A stretch of DNA of 28,886 nucleotides. Source: a virus. Where the stretch lies: IMG/VR virus record IMGVR_UViG_3300010885_020099, positions 1-28,886 of that record. One strand, given 5' to 3'. Shown here one piece after another: positions 7,412-15,900 of the stretch (position 1 is the first letter of the stretch; each line of letters opens with the position of its first letter). The position numbers and the translations under genes are program-made. The notes under the pieces are model-generated. The model worked only from the letters and a program-made list of their open reading frames with translations, did not search any database and was not told the DNA's origin.

Positions 7412-7699
7412 ATGACTCTCGTTGCTAAGAAACAACCCGGTGGCTCTAACGAATTTGAATGGCTCGTTGGCGGCGATGAAGGTGCCATTGAGGTATCTGC
7501 ATCATTTGCACATTTTCTTTGCTCGGCAAAGCACAGCGATTTTTATGTTGTTGATGCCCCTGTTGCCCCTAAGCCCGCCAAGAAGCCAGCCGAAAAGGTT
7601 GCCCCACTGGTCAAGGACGAGGACCCATCCGAGGAACTAAACGACGCCCTTGAGGTTTCGTCCCCAACTAAGCGACGTAGCACCAAGACTGACAAGTAG
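7412..7699 (+). CDS. Hypothetical head protein (95 aa)
   Basis: The ATG at 7412 is preceded by GAAGGA (7400-7405). The first 50 or so residues look like a small compact domain (EFEWLVGGDEGAIEVSASFA, then FLCSAKHSDFYVVDA). The remainder is a Pro/Ala/Lys and then acidic tail ending in a basic TKRRSTKTDK, probably disordered. I do not recognise a family. Its place between capsid and connector suggests a small head accessory or decoration protein, but this is position only. The layout (short domain plus charged tail) resembles the 80-aa protein encoded before the sheath gene. Confidence 0.65.
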   Translation: MTLVAKKQPGGSNEFEWLVGGDEGAIEVSASFAHFLCSAKHSDFYVVDAPVAPKPAKKPAEKVAPLVKDEDPSEELNDALEVSSPTKRRSTKTDK

Positions 7700-7705
7700 G
7701 CAGCC

Positions 7706-8392
7706 ATGACAAACGAAGGGTCCCAATACAACGACCCCGTTTCTTTGGCTACGCCTGCTGATATGATGCTTCGTTACCCAGAGTTGATTCAAGACATTGA
7801 CCCCAATGTTATTGCTGATATTCTTGTGGAAGCAACCAGTCACCTTGAAGACCGCACCGGTCGAAGGCTTGCTCCGTTTACGGGCCACATTTATCAAGAC
7901 CGTCTCTGGGGCATTGACCCTTCCGAGTACGGCAACACTGCCGACCTTCCCCTAGACATTTATGGGGCGCTTGGCGTTTCTCACGCTATTGCTTTAGGTT
8001 CTTCCACACTGGTTCGCCACTTTTGGCTTGACCAATTTGCTCCGGTTTACCCGGAACTGTGGACTTATTCTATTCAATCTATGACTCTTTTCCGTACCTA
8101 CGGTGACTTCCAACCTATTCAATTTGACCAAGGCGGCATCCGTGGACCGGATGTTACTGACGGTCACTGCTGGCTCCGGTTGGGAACATTTGCGCCCGAA
8201 GGTAGTCGAATTCAGGTTGTTTACAGTGGCGGATACACCAATGGTGTTCCTCCGTCTCTTCGCCGTGCTTGCCTTTTCCAAGCCGCTAAATTTGTAATCC
8301 TTGAATGCGAACCTCAAACCCGCAAGGAAATGAACCTTCAAGAAATGGATATGCAAGTTGAAAACCTTATCGCTCCTTGGGTTCGTGGCTAA
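7706..8392 (+). CDS. Head-tail connector (adaptor) protein
   Basis: This 228-residue protein has the usual plan of portal-adaptor proteins. The N-terminus is helical (ATPADMMLRYPELIQDIDPN, then ILVEATSHLEDRTGRRLAPF). The middle is beta-rich with a VVYSGGYTNGVPPSLRRAC element, and the C-terminal helix ends in NLIAPWVRG. The phrase YxGGYxxxxxPxxLrrA is typical of such connectors. They form a ring below the portal that extends the DNA channel. The gene starts six bases after the preceding stop and ends in TAATG shared with the next start. The family assignment rests on pattern and position. Confidence 0.6.
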   Translation: MTNEGSQYNDPVSLATPADMMLRYPELIQDIDPNVIADILVEATSHLEDRTGRRLAPFTGHIYQDRLWGIDPSEYGNTADLPLDIYGALGVSHAIALGSSTLVRHFWLDQFAPVYPELWTYSIQSMTLFRTYGDFQPIQFDQGGIRGPDVTDGHCWLRLGTFAPEGSRIQVVYSGGYTNGVPPSLRRACLFQAAKFVILECEPQTRKEMNLQEMDMQVENLIAPWVRG

Positions 8393-9111
8393 TGCCTGAA
8401 GCCAGTTGGGCGGAGTCAATTGTCAACGTAGATATTAGTTCTTTTGAAGGACTGGCTATTCGTTTACACGCCATAAATCACAGAATTTTGTTTATGGCTG
8501 AGGCTTATGAGGAAATTAAGCATTATTTTGGCGAAATGGAACGAGTTCGTTTTGCTGGGAAGGGTGCTGCTCCCGAATATGGCATTAATAGCCAATGGGC
8601 ACCTCTTGCGGATAGCACTGTTCAAAAAAAGGCGTTAAATCTTTATGCTTTAGGTTGGTCTTCAGATATTCTTATTGAATACGGCTTTTTATCCGCAGCC
8701 GCAATGGACCCTAAACTTGATTTTACAAGCAACAAAATGATGCTGGTAATAGACCCCCGTAACAAGGGCGCTCATGCTAGTGATAATTATGGTCAATATC
8801 ACCAACACGGTGAAGGTGTACCAACTCGTGAAGTGGTGACCATTACCCCCGTTGTGTATGTTGAAGTAGGCCGCATTGTTAAAAACTGGTTGCTGCACCT
8901 TCAACCTGCTGAAAGAACTGCCATTCATCAAGCCAACGTTCAAGCGGCTCAAGTCAAGCGCAACATGTTCTCAAAGAGTAGGCAAGCATTTACGCGAGGC
9001 GTTCAGAGAGGTAGGGCTATTGCAGTCTCTGCCGGTACTGCGGCGGCTGGCGTGGCTAAGGGCTTTGCTTCAAAGATTAAGGGCGGCCTTGGCCGATTCA
9101 GGAGAGGCTAA
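8392..9111 (+). CDS. Neck protein, phage virion morphogenesis (Mu gpG/P2 gpS-like)
   Basis: The 239-residue product carries the pattern of the virion morphogenesis family (PF05069-like). It has SQWAPLADSTVQKKA with the conserved W-x-P-L and T-x-x-K, then a helical turn with LYALGWSSDILIEYG, then GQYHQHGEGVPTRE, where YHQxG and PxR are characteristic. Such proteins complete the neck or tail end so that heads and tails can join. The C-terminal 60 residues are basic and Gly/Ala-rich (KGFASKIKGGLGRFRRG), which is unusual. I chose ATG 8392, which overlaps the previous stop as TAATG. The frame extends to a TTG at 8377, but that start is less likely. Confidence 0.62.
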   Translation: MPEASWAESIVNVDISSFEGLAIRLHAINHRILFMAEAYEEIKHYFGEMERVRFAGKGAAPEYGINSQWAPLADSTVQKKALNLYALGWSSDILIEYGFLSAAAMDPKLDFTSNKMMLVIDPRNKGAHASDNYGQYHQHGEGVPTREVVTITPVVYVEVGRIVKNWLLHLQPAERTAIHQANVQAAQVKRNMFSKSRQAFTRGVQRGRAIAVSAGTAAAGVAKGFASKIKGGLGRFRRG

Positions 9112-9782
9112 TGGCTAGAGAAAATGCTTGGTGGAATAACTGGAACTTTTCTTACTTGCCAGATGTTTATGGCCCCGTTTACGGTGGTCATTCTGTTCAA
9201 GAAGCCATGTATGCCACATTGGAAAAATGGTTACCTTCCTACATTGAAGAAACCAACCGCCAATTAGGTCAAAAGGTTTTGGAAATTCCTACGGAATACC
9301 GTTTTCGCCCTGATTATAGGACTTTACCCAAAAGTTCTACTGCCGCTATTCTTATTGACGTAACGGGCACATCAGGCACTCCTCAAGTTTATCAAGAATT
9401 TATTCGTGCAAATTGGAAAGCACGAGTTATGGTATTTGTTTATGGTACTAAGGATTGGCAAGAAACCCAAGCCTTAACTAACGCTTACGCCGCTTGCGTT
9501 CGGGCCGCAATCATCCAACATCGTGGTTTAGAAGGCTTTGCCGAAACGACCATGTGGAGGGGTGAGGAGTACCGAGAAGGCGAACATAGTGGTACCCGTA
9601 CAACCGGTGTCGCTATTATTGATTTTGAAATTACGGTTGGCAACGCAATGAATATGTACGGTGGCGTGCCCAACCCTGAATACGCAGGAACAGGAGTCGT
9701 TACAGACCCCTCCCTCTTGCCTCCATCACCGACAATCACCTCTACTGAGGTCAATGTCACTTTGAACAAGGAAACTTTATGA
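9111..9782 (+). CDS. Probable tail terminator or neck protein (223 aa)
   Basis: The start overlaps the previous stop by one base (TAATG). The protein has an N-terminal aromatic segment (ENAWWNNWNFSYLPDVYGPV), then an alpha/beta region with SSTAAILIDVTGTSGTPQVY, ARVMVFVYGTKDWQETQALT and a late strand with TTGVAIIDFEITVGNA, ending in a Pro/Thr-rich tail. This order (helix, strand, strand, helix, final strand) and the place just before the sheath fit tail terminator proteins that cap the tube and bind the neck. No signature motif proves it, so the function is inferred mainly from position. Confidence 0.5.
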   Translation: MARENAWWNNWNFSYLPDVYGPVYGGHSVQEAMYATLEKWLPSYIEETNRQLGQKVLEIPTEYRFRPDYRTLPKSSTAAILIDVTGTSGTPQVYQEFIRANWKARVMVFVYGTKDWQETQALTNAYAACVRAAIIQHRGLEGFAETTMWRGEEYREGEHSGTRTTGVAIIDFEITVGNAMNMYGGVPNPEYAGTGVVTDPSLLPPSPTITSTEVNVTLNKETL

Positions 9783-10021
9783 ACGACAAAGTAACTATCA
9801 TTGTCCAAAGCCCTCATAATCTTAACGATATAGATGGCCGCCAACTTAATCAAGGCGCATCTTACACAGTGAAGCGTAGTGAATTAATTAATTCTTATCT
9901 TGAATTTGGTTTTGCTACTGAGGCTGAAGAAGCCGAAGAAGACAAATCCACCCCAGCAAAGTCCCCCCGCAAGCCACTAAACCCGGTTTCGGAAAACTCA
10001 CAGGAGAACTCAGATGGCTAA
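9779..10021 (+). CDS. Hypothetical protein (80 aa) before the sheath gene
   Basis: The start is an ATGA overlap with the preceding stop, and the end overlaps the sheath start by eight bases, so it is embedded in a coupled chain. The N-terminal 48 residues look folded (KVTIIVQSPHNLNDIDGRQL, then YTVKRSELINSYLEFGFA). The remainder is acidic, then Pro/Lys/Asn-rich and probably disordered. I do not recognise the family. A small neck or sheath accessory protein is possible from position. Confidence 0.62.
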   Translation: MNDKVTIIVQSPHNLNDIDGRQLNQGASYTVKRSELINSYLEFGFATEAEEAEEDKSTPAKSPRKPLNPVSENSQENSDG

Positions 10022-11543
10022 TGCCCCCGGCGTTTCGGTTACCGTCAACGCACCTACTTCTAATCCCCAAACCAATAGCCCTACCGGCACTTGGTTTGTT
10101 GTTGGCAACTGTCACGGTCCAGCCAACATTCCAGTCCCAATCAACTCGCTTAGCGATTTTCAAACTTACTTCGGTAAGATTGTCAACTCTTCGCTGACCG
10201 GTCGCTACACCGTGAGTAGCATCAGCAGCAACACGCTGTACGACTCGTTGGATGTTTACTTCCGCGAGGGTGGAATCAACGCTTACGTTGTGCGCCCAAT
10301 TGCAGCAGCAGCCGTTGCCGCTACTGGTGCCGCTGGTACGTTCCTGAATTTTACCGCCGCCTCCAAGGGAACTTGGGCCAACTCGGCTTCTGGTACTGAC
10401 ACGAGTGGTGTTATTATTACACTGACTAACATTACGGCTACGTCATACACCCTTAGCATTGCTTACAATAATCAGGTCATGGCTGTTTCGCCCACCCTGA
10501 ACACCAACACGGATGCCGTTAACTGGTTGGCTTCGCAGAACAACTATCAAGTTCTTGTTTCTGCTACCGCGGGCGTTTCTCCCACGGTTCCTTCTACTTC
10601 AATTATTTACTTGACTTCTGGTACGGACTCAACTGCTGCCACTGACGCTGAGTACTTGCTTGCGCTGAATGCCATCAACGACTCCTATGGCCCCGGTCAA
10701 GTTTCGGTCCCCGGTATTACCAGTGACACGACTCACAAGAACCTCCTGAACCATGCGCAAATCAACAACCGGGTTGCCATTATGGACGGCGCAGACACTG
10801 CTGTAGTTGCTACCCTGACCACCGCTGTTAGCGTAGTTCAAACTGGTGGCGCTTCAGCCGCTACGGACTCTTCTTATGGCGCATTGTTTTCACCTTGGGT
10901 TGTTGTTCCCGGTATTGCTTCAACCACGCCTTCGTCCACGGCTCCCGTGTTCAACCGCATTGTTCCCCCATCTTGTATTGTTGCTGGTAACATTGCCGCT
11001 ACTGACGTTAAGAATGACTGCAACGTTCCTGCCGCTGGCCTGATTAACGGAAGTTCTGCTTACGCCATTGGCCTTTCGCAGACCTTTACCGCCGCTGACC
11101 GTGGAACCCTTAATGCCGGTCAGGTTAACTTGCTTCGTAACATTAATGGACAAATTGCTATCTACGGCTTCCGTAGCACTGCAACTGACCAGAATTGGGT
11201 TTACCTCAACAACGTGCGCTTCCGCATGCAGATTGTTCGGGACTTTGACGTTATCGCTGAGAACTACGTGTTCGCAGAGATTGACGGTCGTGGACAGATT
11301 TTCTCGACGCTGGGTGGCGCTCTTGCCGGTCAGTGCCAGAACTACTGGCTCCGCAAGTCCATCTACGGCGCAAATGCCGAGGATGCCTTCAGCATCAATG
11401 TTGGTCCTCAGGTCAACACTGCTATTACAATCGCCGCTGGTCAAATCAACGCTCAGGTCAACCTGCGCATGGCCCCCTTCGGTGAATTTGTCAACGTTCA
11501 AGTTACTAAGTACCTTGTAAGCGCCCCGCTTCCTACGGTATAA
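10014..11543 (+). CDS. Tail sheath protein
   Basis: The 509-residue protein shows the sheath N-terminus: PGVSVTVNAPTSNPQTNSPT followed by GTWFVVGNCHGPANIPVPIN, then SLSDFQTYFGK and DVYFREGGINAYVVRPI. The C-terminal domain has INGQIAIYGFRSTATDQNWV, the long helix VRFRMQIVRDFDVIAENYVF, and a final beta part. Sheath subunits polymerise around the tube and contract at infection, so this gene defines the phage as contractile-tailed. A CAGGAGA ribosome site precedes the ATG, which overlaps the previous gene. The central region (about 100-300) is Thr/Ser/Ala-rich and variable, as expected of the outer sheath domain. Codons are biased to C-endings as in the capsid gene. Confidence 0.9.
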   Translation: MANAPGVSVTVNAPTSNPQTNSPTGTWFVVGNCHGPANIPVPINSLSDFQTYFGKIVNSSLTGRYTVSSISSNTLYDSLDVYFREGGINAYVVRPIAAAAVAATGAAGTFLNFTAASKGTWANSASGTDTSGVIITLTNITATSYTLSIAYNNQVMAVSPTLNTNTDAVNWLASQNNYQVLVSATAGVSPTVPSTSIIYLTSGTDSTAATDAEYLLALNAINDSYGPGQVSVPGITSDTTHKNLLNHAQINNRVAIMDGADTAVVATLTTAVSVVQTGGASAATDSSYGALFSPWVVVPGIASTTPSSTAPVFNRIVPPSCIVAGNIAATDVKNDCNVPAAGLINGSSAYAIGLSQTFTAADRGTLNAGQVNLLRNINGQIAIYGFRSTATDQNWVYLNNVRFRMQIVRDFDVIAENYVFAEIDGRGQIFSTLGGALAGQCQNYWLRKSIYGANAEDAFSINVGPQVNTAITIAAGQINAQVNLRMAPFGEFVNVQVTKYLVSAPLPTV

Positions 11544-11590
11544 CAAACTCATTTAACAAGTTTCCCTACACAACCTCTTAAGGAGTTAAT

Positions 11591-12028
11591 ATGGCTGTTT
11601 CAGACGGCAGGCACTTTTATGGTTCACAGCAACAGTGGCTTGCAACCCTCAATGTTGGAGGTACCGACTATGGTATTTTTGACACGTTTTCCGGTGGCGA
11701 CGTAACTGCCACTGTCAACAAGCATCGTCCCGGTGGAATGGGTCCAGAAGTGTCATACATGTCACTTCCTTCCTACTCCGATGTGGTCCTGAATAAGGTT
11801 TACCACACGCAGGCGGACCACGCTCGAATTGCTACCTTGCACCAGCAGGTTGGCAAGGCACTGGCTACGGTTTCCCTTCAGCCCCTTGATGACCAAGGAA
11901 GCCCTTGGGGCTCCCCCCGTGTCTACCAAGGGCGCATCACCTCCGTCAAGGACGGTGGTACGGACTCAGGCTCCAATGCCCCTCGTATGTTCGAGATTGA
12001 CATTGCAGTTGAAACCGTTGCAGGTTAA
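11591..12028 (+). CDS. Tail tube protein
   Basis: A 145-residue protein directly follows the sheath, the standard place for the inner tube subunit. It is a compact beta protein: DGRHFYGSQQQWLATLNVGG, then TFSGGDVTATVNKHRPGGMG, then DVVLNKVYHTQADHARIATL and a last strand with APRMFEIDIAVETVAG. The SGGDVTATVNKHRPGG and VxLxxxY pattern resembles myovirus tube proteins. Subunits stack as hexameric rings inside the sheath for DNA passage. A strong ribosome site (AAGGAG, about 11580-11585) precedes the ATG. Length and codon bias fit an abundant tube subunit. Confidence 0.85.
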   Translation: MAVSDGRHFYGSQQQWLATLNVGGTDYGIFDTFSGGDVTATVNKHRPGGMGPEVSYMSLPSYSDVVLNKVYHTQADHARIATLHQQVGKALATVSLQPLDDQGSPWGSPRVYQGRITSVKDGGTDSGSNAPRMFEIDIAVETVAG

Positions 12029-12072
12029 CAACTAATCTGGTAAAGTAGGGGATACTTCCAAGGAGGAACAAC

Positions 12073-12636
12073 ATGGTTAATTTTGAAATTTCTGACGCAG
12101 ACGAGGGGGCCGTTTCCACGGGACCTGACGAGGGGTTTAAGGAAGAGGCTTCTTTTGAGGCTAGTTCCGCTCACACGGAAACCCCCCTCATCTCGTTGAA
12201 GAGTCGTCGTGAAGAGATTGTTAACGGCCTGTTCGTTGACATTCAGGTTCCACGATGGAACGACCCGGAAATCTTTGTCCGGTATCGTCCAATTTCAGCG
12301 ATTAAATTGAATTCGGCTATTGAGCGTCGTCGTAAGCAAAAGACCGAAGATTGGTCAATCCTTGCTAACGCCGACATGCTGGTTGAGGCTTGCCTCGGAG
12401 TGTACTGCATCCTTCATGGAAACATGGATAACAAGTACAGTCTTCGCATTGCTGACGCTAGTGGCGACTTCACCAAGTTTGACCCAGACCTCTCCGCAGC
12501 ACTCGGCATTCCTGCTGAGCGTGCGGTTGATGTTTGTCGGTCTCTTTACCTGACTGAAGGCGACCTCATTGACGCTGCTAACCGCTTGTTCAAGTGGTCT
12601 GGTATTGCAAATGAAGAGGCTGACGAGACTTTTTAG
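12073..12636 (+). CDS. Tail assembly chaperone, short (zero-frame) product
   Basis: This 187-residue protein is encoded just upstream of the tape measure, where phages carry the G/GT chaperone pair. It starts after a full AAGGAGG ribosome site (12060-12066). The first 40 residues are acidic and probably disordered. Then come FVDIQVPRWNDPEIFVRYRP, helices with KLNSAIERRRKQKTEDW and MLVEACLGVYCI, and a helical end with GDLIDAANRLFKWSGIANEE. Chaperones of this kind coat the tape measure and recruit tube subunits. The gene ends at a shifty stop (TTT TAG). A -1 shift there adds 75 residues, so two products are expected. Confidence 0.78.
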   Translation: MVNFEISDADEGAVSTGPDEGFKEEASFEASSAHTETPLISLKSRREEIVNGLFVDIQVPRWNDPEIFVRYRPISAIKLNSAIERRRKQKTEDWSILANADMLVEACLGVYCILHGNMDNKYSLRIADASGDFTKFDPDLSAALGIPAERAVDVCRSLYLTEGDLIDAANRLFKWSGIANEEADETF

Positions 12637-12677
12637 CCTCCCTGAGTGACGACCCGTTCGTAGAGACGGGCGCTCAC
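12628..12677 (+). promoter_or_regulatory. Probable -1 frameshift site: shifty stop plus downstream hairpin
   Basis: The zero frame reads ACT TTT TAG with five T in a row (12630-12634). The Phe tRNA on TTT can slip back one base and re-pair perfectly, after which TTA GCC TCC is read. Eleven bases or so after the run, 12646-12651 and 12653-12658 can pair with 12665-12670 and 12671-12677. This gives about a 12-bp hairpin with two single-base bulges and a six-base loop, a plausible stimulator. The heptamer is not the canonical two-tRNA slip site, so efficiency is uncertain. Confidence 0.62.
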
Positions 12678-12860
12678 GCCATCCTGTTAGGGATGGACCC
12701 CAACAAAGTGATTGACAGGGGCAGGGACGATTACCTTATCCAAATTGCCTTAATGCGCAAAGCCTTAACCCTCAGAAATGAGGAAAAAATTGAAGAACTT
12801 GAGGCTTCTGCAAAATTAATCGCCATGCACTTGGCGGAAGTAATTGGCAAAATATTTTAA
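12633..12860 (+). CDS. Tail assembly chaperone, -1 frameshift extension
   Basis: In the -1 frame, reading from TTA at 12633 gives 75 residues to TAA at 12858: LASLSDDPFVETGAHAILLG, then MDPNKVIDRGRDDYLIQIAL, and a Lys/Glu-rich helical end. Joined to the upstream protein it gives a 262-residue product, equivalent to lambda gpGT. No good start codon serves this frame alone: the ATG at 12693 has TTAGGG directly against it, too close for a ribosome site, and would drop the first 20 residues. Slippage is therefore the best explanation. Absence of its own start, charge and helix pattern, and position before the tape measure support the call. Confidence 0.65.
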   Translation, partial: LASLSDDPFVETGAHAILLGMDPNKVIDRGRDDYLIQIALMRKALTLRNEEKIEELEASAKLIAMHLAEVIGKIF

Positions 12861-12955
12861 CTAACCGCACGATTTAGAAAATCTTTATTGGTCGTGGCGG
12901 CTAGTGACATTAGCCGTCGCTATTTAGCGGCGGTTTTTGTCGTTTAGGAGTCCTT
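12861..12955 (+). promoter_or_regulatory. Leader before the tape measure with mutually exclusive hairpins
   Basis: Within this 95-bp gap, 12896-12903 can pair with 12911-12918 (8 bp, one wobble, 7-base loop). The right arm of that hairpin overlaps the left arm of the terminator hairpin at 12913-12921, so only one can form at a time. This is the geometry of an antiterminator and terminator. The gap ends with the TAGGAG ribosome site of the tape measure gene. Confidence 0.45.
12913..12938 (+). terminator. Rho-independent terminator-like hairpin before the tape measure
   Basis: Bases 12913-12921 pair with 12926-12934 (9-bp GC-rich stem with two G-T wobbles and an ATTT loop), followed at once by a T-run (12934-12938). 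This is a canonical intrinsic terminator shape. It sits inside the tail operon, so it probably reduces rather than abolishes expression of the tape measure and baseplate genes relative to sheath and tube. Confidence 0.7.
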
Positions 12956-15900
12956 ATGAGCATGAGTGGTGGCGGTGGTGGCGGTGGCCACGGAATTACT
13001 ATTCCCATTGCGTTCCCGGGGGCTCCTGAGGGCGCTGCTGAACTTGATGCCGTAGCCTCTTCCTCGGAAAGGGCCGGTGCAGCGGCTGAAGTTGCTAGTG
13101 GTAGTTATCGCATCATGTCGGAAGGGCTTGGCGCTGCGGCTGGTGCCAGTCAGGTTCTTACTTCCGAGATGGGCCGCATGGGTGGTTCGGTACTACGCAC
13201 CACCGGTGAAATTGACGCACAAAATGCCGCTCTTTTAAATATCAATAGAACTATTGAAACCAACACGTCGCTTCTTGCGGCCAGCACTCCCGCTCAGGCT
13301 TCTTATCTTAGCCAAATGGAGGCCCGCATCCTCGCTGAAAGGCGTATGGCGGATGCCGCCGCTGCGGGCATGGGTCGTGTGGAGCGTAAATTGGCTGGCC
13401 TAGAGGCAATGGGTTCTCCGGGCCTTTACAAGGCCGCTGGAGTAGCCGCTGTTGGTATTGGTGTTGCTGCTTATGAGGGCATCAAGAAGTATACCGAACT
13501 TAATAAGTTGCTTGTTCAGTCCGTAACCCACGCTGGTGTAGCCAAAGACAAATTGCCAGCGCTTATGAGTGGAGTTATCAGCATTGGTAAGGAAACTGGA
13601 CAATCTTTCAACGATATTGCTAATGGCTTGTATCGTATTGCGTCAGCGACAGCCTCCCTGAATCATCACCGTGGCGCATCAACTAAGCAGTTGCTTGAAT
13701 TGTCTCGTGAAAGTTCCATCTTTAACATTATGGCAGGCGTCCCTGCCGGTGCCCAATCGGAGCAATCTGCTCGTTTGTTCGGTATTATGCGCAACATTGG
13801 ATTAAAGGGAGCCACGACCGACAAACAAATTGCTCCTTTGCTGACTGCTGCTTCTGGTGCCGCCGACATGCGCGCCTCCGAACTGGTTGGAGCCCTTGGG
13901 CGTGGTCCCCTTGTGACCGCCAAATTGAATCATTTGAGCGCCAATGAAGTTCTTTCGTGGATTGGTCTGATGACAAACATGGGTATGACTGGCTCTACTG
14001 CCGGTACTGCCGTCAAGACAGCCATAACTACTTTCTTGCACCCAACCCAAATTGGCGCTCAAGCCGGTGCCATGTTTGACATTACGCAAACGGGTATGGC
14101 TGAAGCCAAATCAATGGGCTACAAGGGCAAGAGCGGTATGCAAGCCGTTATTCAATACATGACTGACCGTATTGGAACTTATGCACCTCCTTCAGCACCA
14201 GCCTTTAAATACAAAGGTAAAGCCGACCAAGAAGCCTTTGCTCAAAAATTGATTTCGTTTATGGGTCCCGGCACGGACCCCGCAATTCTCAATGATTACA
14301 TGAGCGGCGCCCTTCAGACAAGGGCACATTCAAAATTAACTGGCCAGCAGGCTCACGATGACCCAATCAAAAAAGCAAAAGCAGACATAGACGCCATTAC
14401 CAATGCTATTTTGAAACAACTTTGGGGCGGCACTAAGACTATGGGCCCAGTGGCTACGTTGTTGTTAAATTCTAAAAAATATAGCAACATGATGGGATAT
14501 ACCGCCGAACATTCTTCTCAGAAAGATTATCAAGCCAAGGCAAAACTTGCTATGGCACAGCCCGGCGTGCAATTTGCTCGCATGAAAGAAACTATTAACG
14601 CTTCTTTTATTGAAATTGGTAAAGAGTTATTGCCTATTGCATTAACTATTGGTCATATTTTGACTGGCATCGTAGGCGCTTTTGCTAAATTTAAATGGGC
14701 ACTGCAAGGTCTTTTGATTGGTGCCAGCATATTGATTGGCACTGCCATGTTGTCTAAGATGGCTGCATTTGTGCGTGGTCCACTTCGGGGCATGGTTGGA
14801 GCCTACGGCAGTCTTGCCGAGCGCGCTGTGAACAAGTTTACGCCTTATCAGGTTACTCAAAGCAGTAAGGCCACAATGGCCTACAAGAGGAAATCAGACC
14901 AACTGCTTGTAGAAGCAGCAATGGACCAAGTGCGTGCAGGACAAATGCAACTTGAGGCCGCTGAAATCAACGCAACTCGTGGCACCGGAATGGGCCCCGG
15001 TGGTGGTGGTGGTCCTCGTGGCGGCCCGAGCGGAGGTCCTGTTGGAACCGGCACCCGCATGCGTGAAACTACTATGGTTCCAATGGGTCACGGCACCGTT
15101 GTGCCCATAAATGCCCGAGGTGAAGTTACACAGCCGGGACGTATGGGCGTTGTAAGTCGCGAGGCTTACATGGGACGCACTAGAGAAGCCGTGATGATGG
15201 GTGGCACCAGAACTTATGCTCAGGGCACCAAGAGTGCATCTGGAGCCCTTGGATACGGATGGAAAACCCGTGAGGGAGTTGCCAATGCTCTCCTACACAC
15301 CGGTCGGTTGAGCCCAGAACAATTGCAACGCATGGGACCGGCTGGACTACATGCTCACTTAAGGGCGCAAGGTTTTAGCGAAAAAGTCGCAAAGGCTACT
15401 GTTGCGGAACACGTTAATGCGGGAGCCGTTGTAGGCACTGCTGTTAAAACTAATCTTGGAAGCGTTATTCCAAAGGGTGCAGTTGCCACCGAAGTACGCA
15501 CTCTGGGTGGCGCTGCACTTTCTGCTGGAAAAGTCGGTTTGGGCTTGGCAGGTCGCATGGCCGGTGGTCTTTTGTCCGCAGCAACTGGTCCTATCGGCAT
15601 GATGGCCATGATGCTGGCTCCAATGGCTGCCCCGCTTATCGGTAAGGGCATCGGCGCAGCCATCAGCGGCCTTTCCAGTTTGTTTGGCGGAGGCGGAGGC
15701 GGAGGCGAAGGCGACAAATTAGGCAATGGTCAAACTGTTAGTGCCCCCAATTTAGCAAATACGGGTGCAATTGGTCAAATTAATGATAAAAGAAAAAACA
15801 ATCAAAAAGAAATTGATAAAATTAATGCACGAATTGCTAATCATACATCAAAAAATCCAAGCAAAGATTTTGCTCGTTTGGCTCAACTTGAAAAAGACCA

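Noticed and set aside
9881-9894. Perfect 14-base palindrome GAATTAATTAATTC
   Set aside because: It lies within a coding frame of A/T-rich codons and is a single copy, so it is more likely chance than an operator.
10920-11552. Long antisense ORF (210 codons) opposite the sheath gene
   Set aside because: It is a shadow of the strongly biased sheath reading frame. It has no ribosome site and no recognisable protein features.
12693-12860. Independent small gene starting at ATG 12693
   Set aside because: The TTAGGG touches the ATG, so ribosome-site spacing is wrong, and the coding-like sequence extends upstream to the frameshift point.
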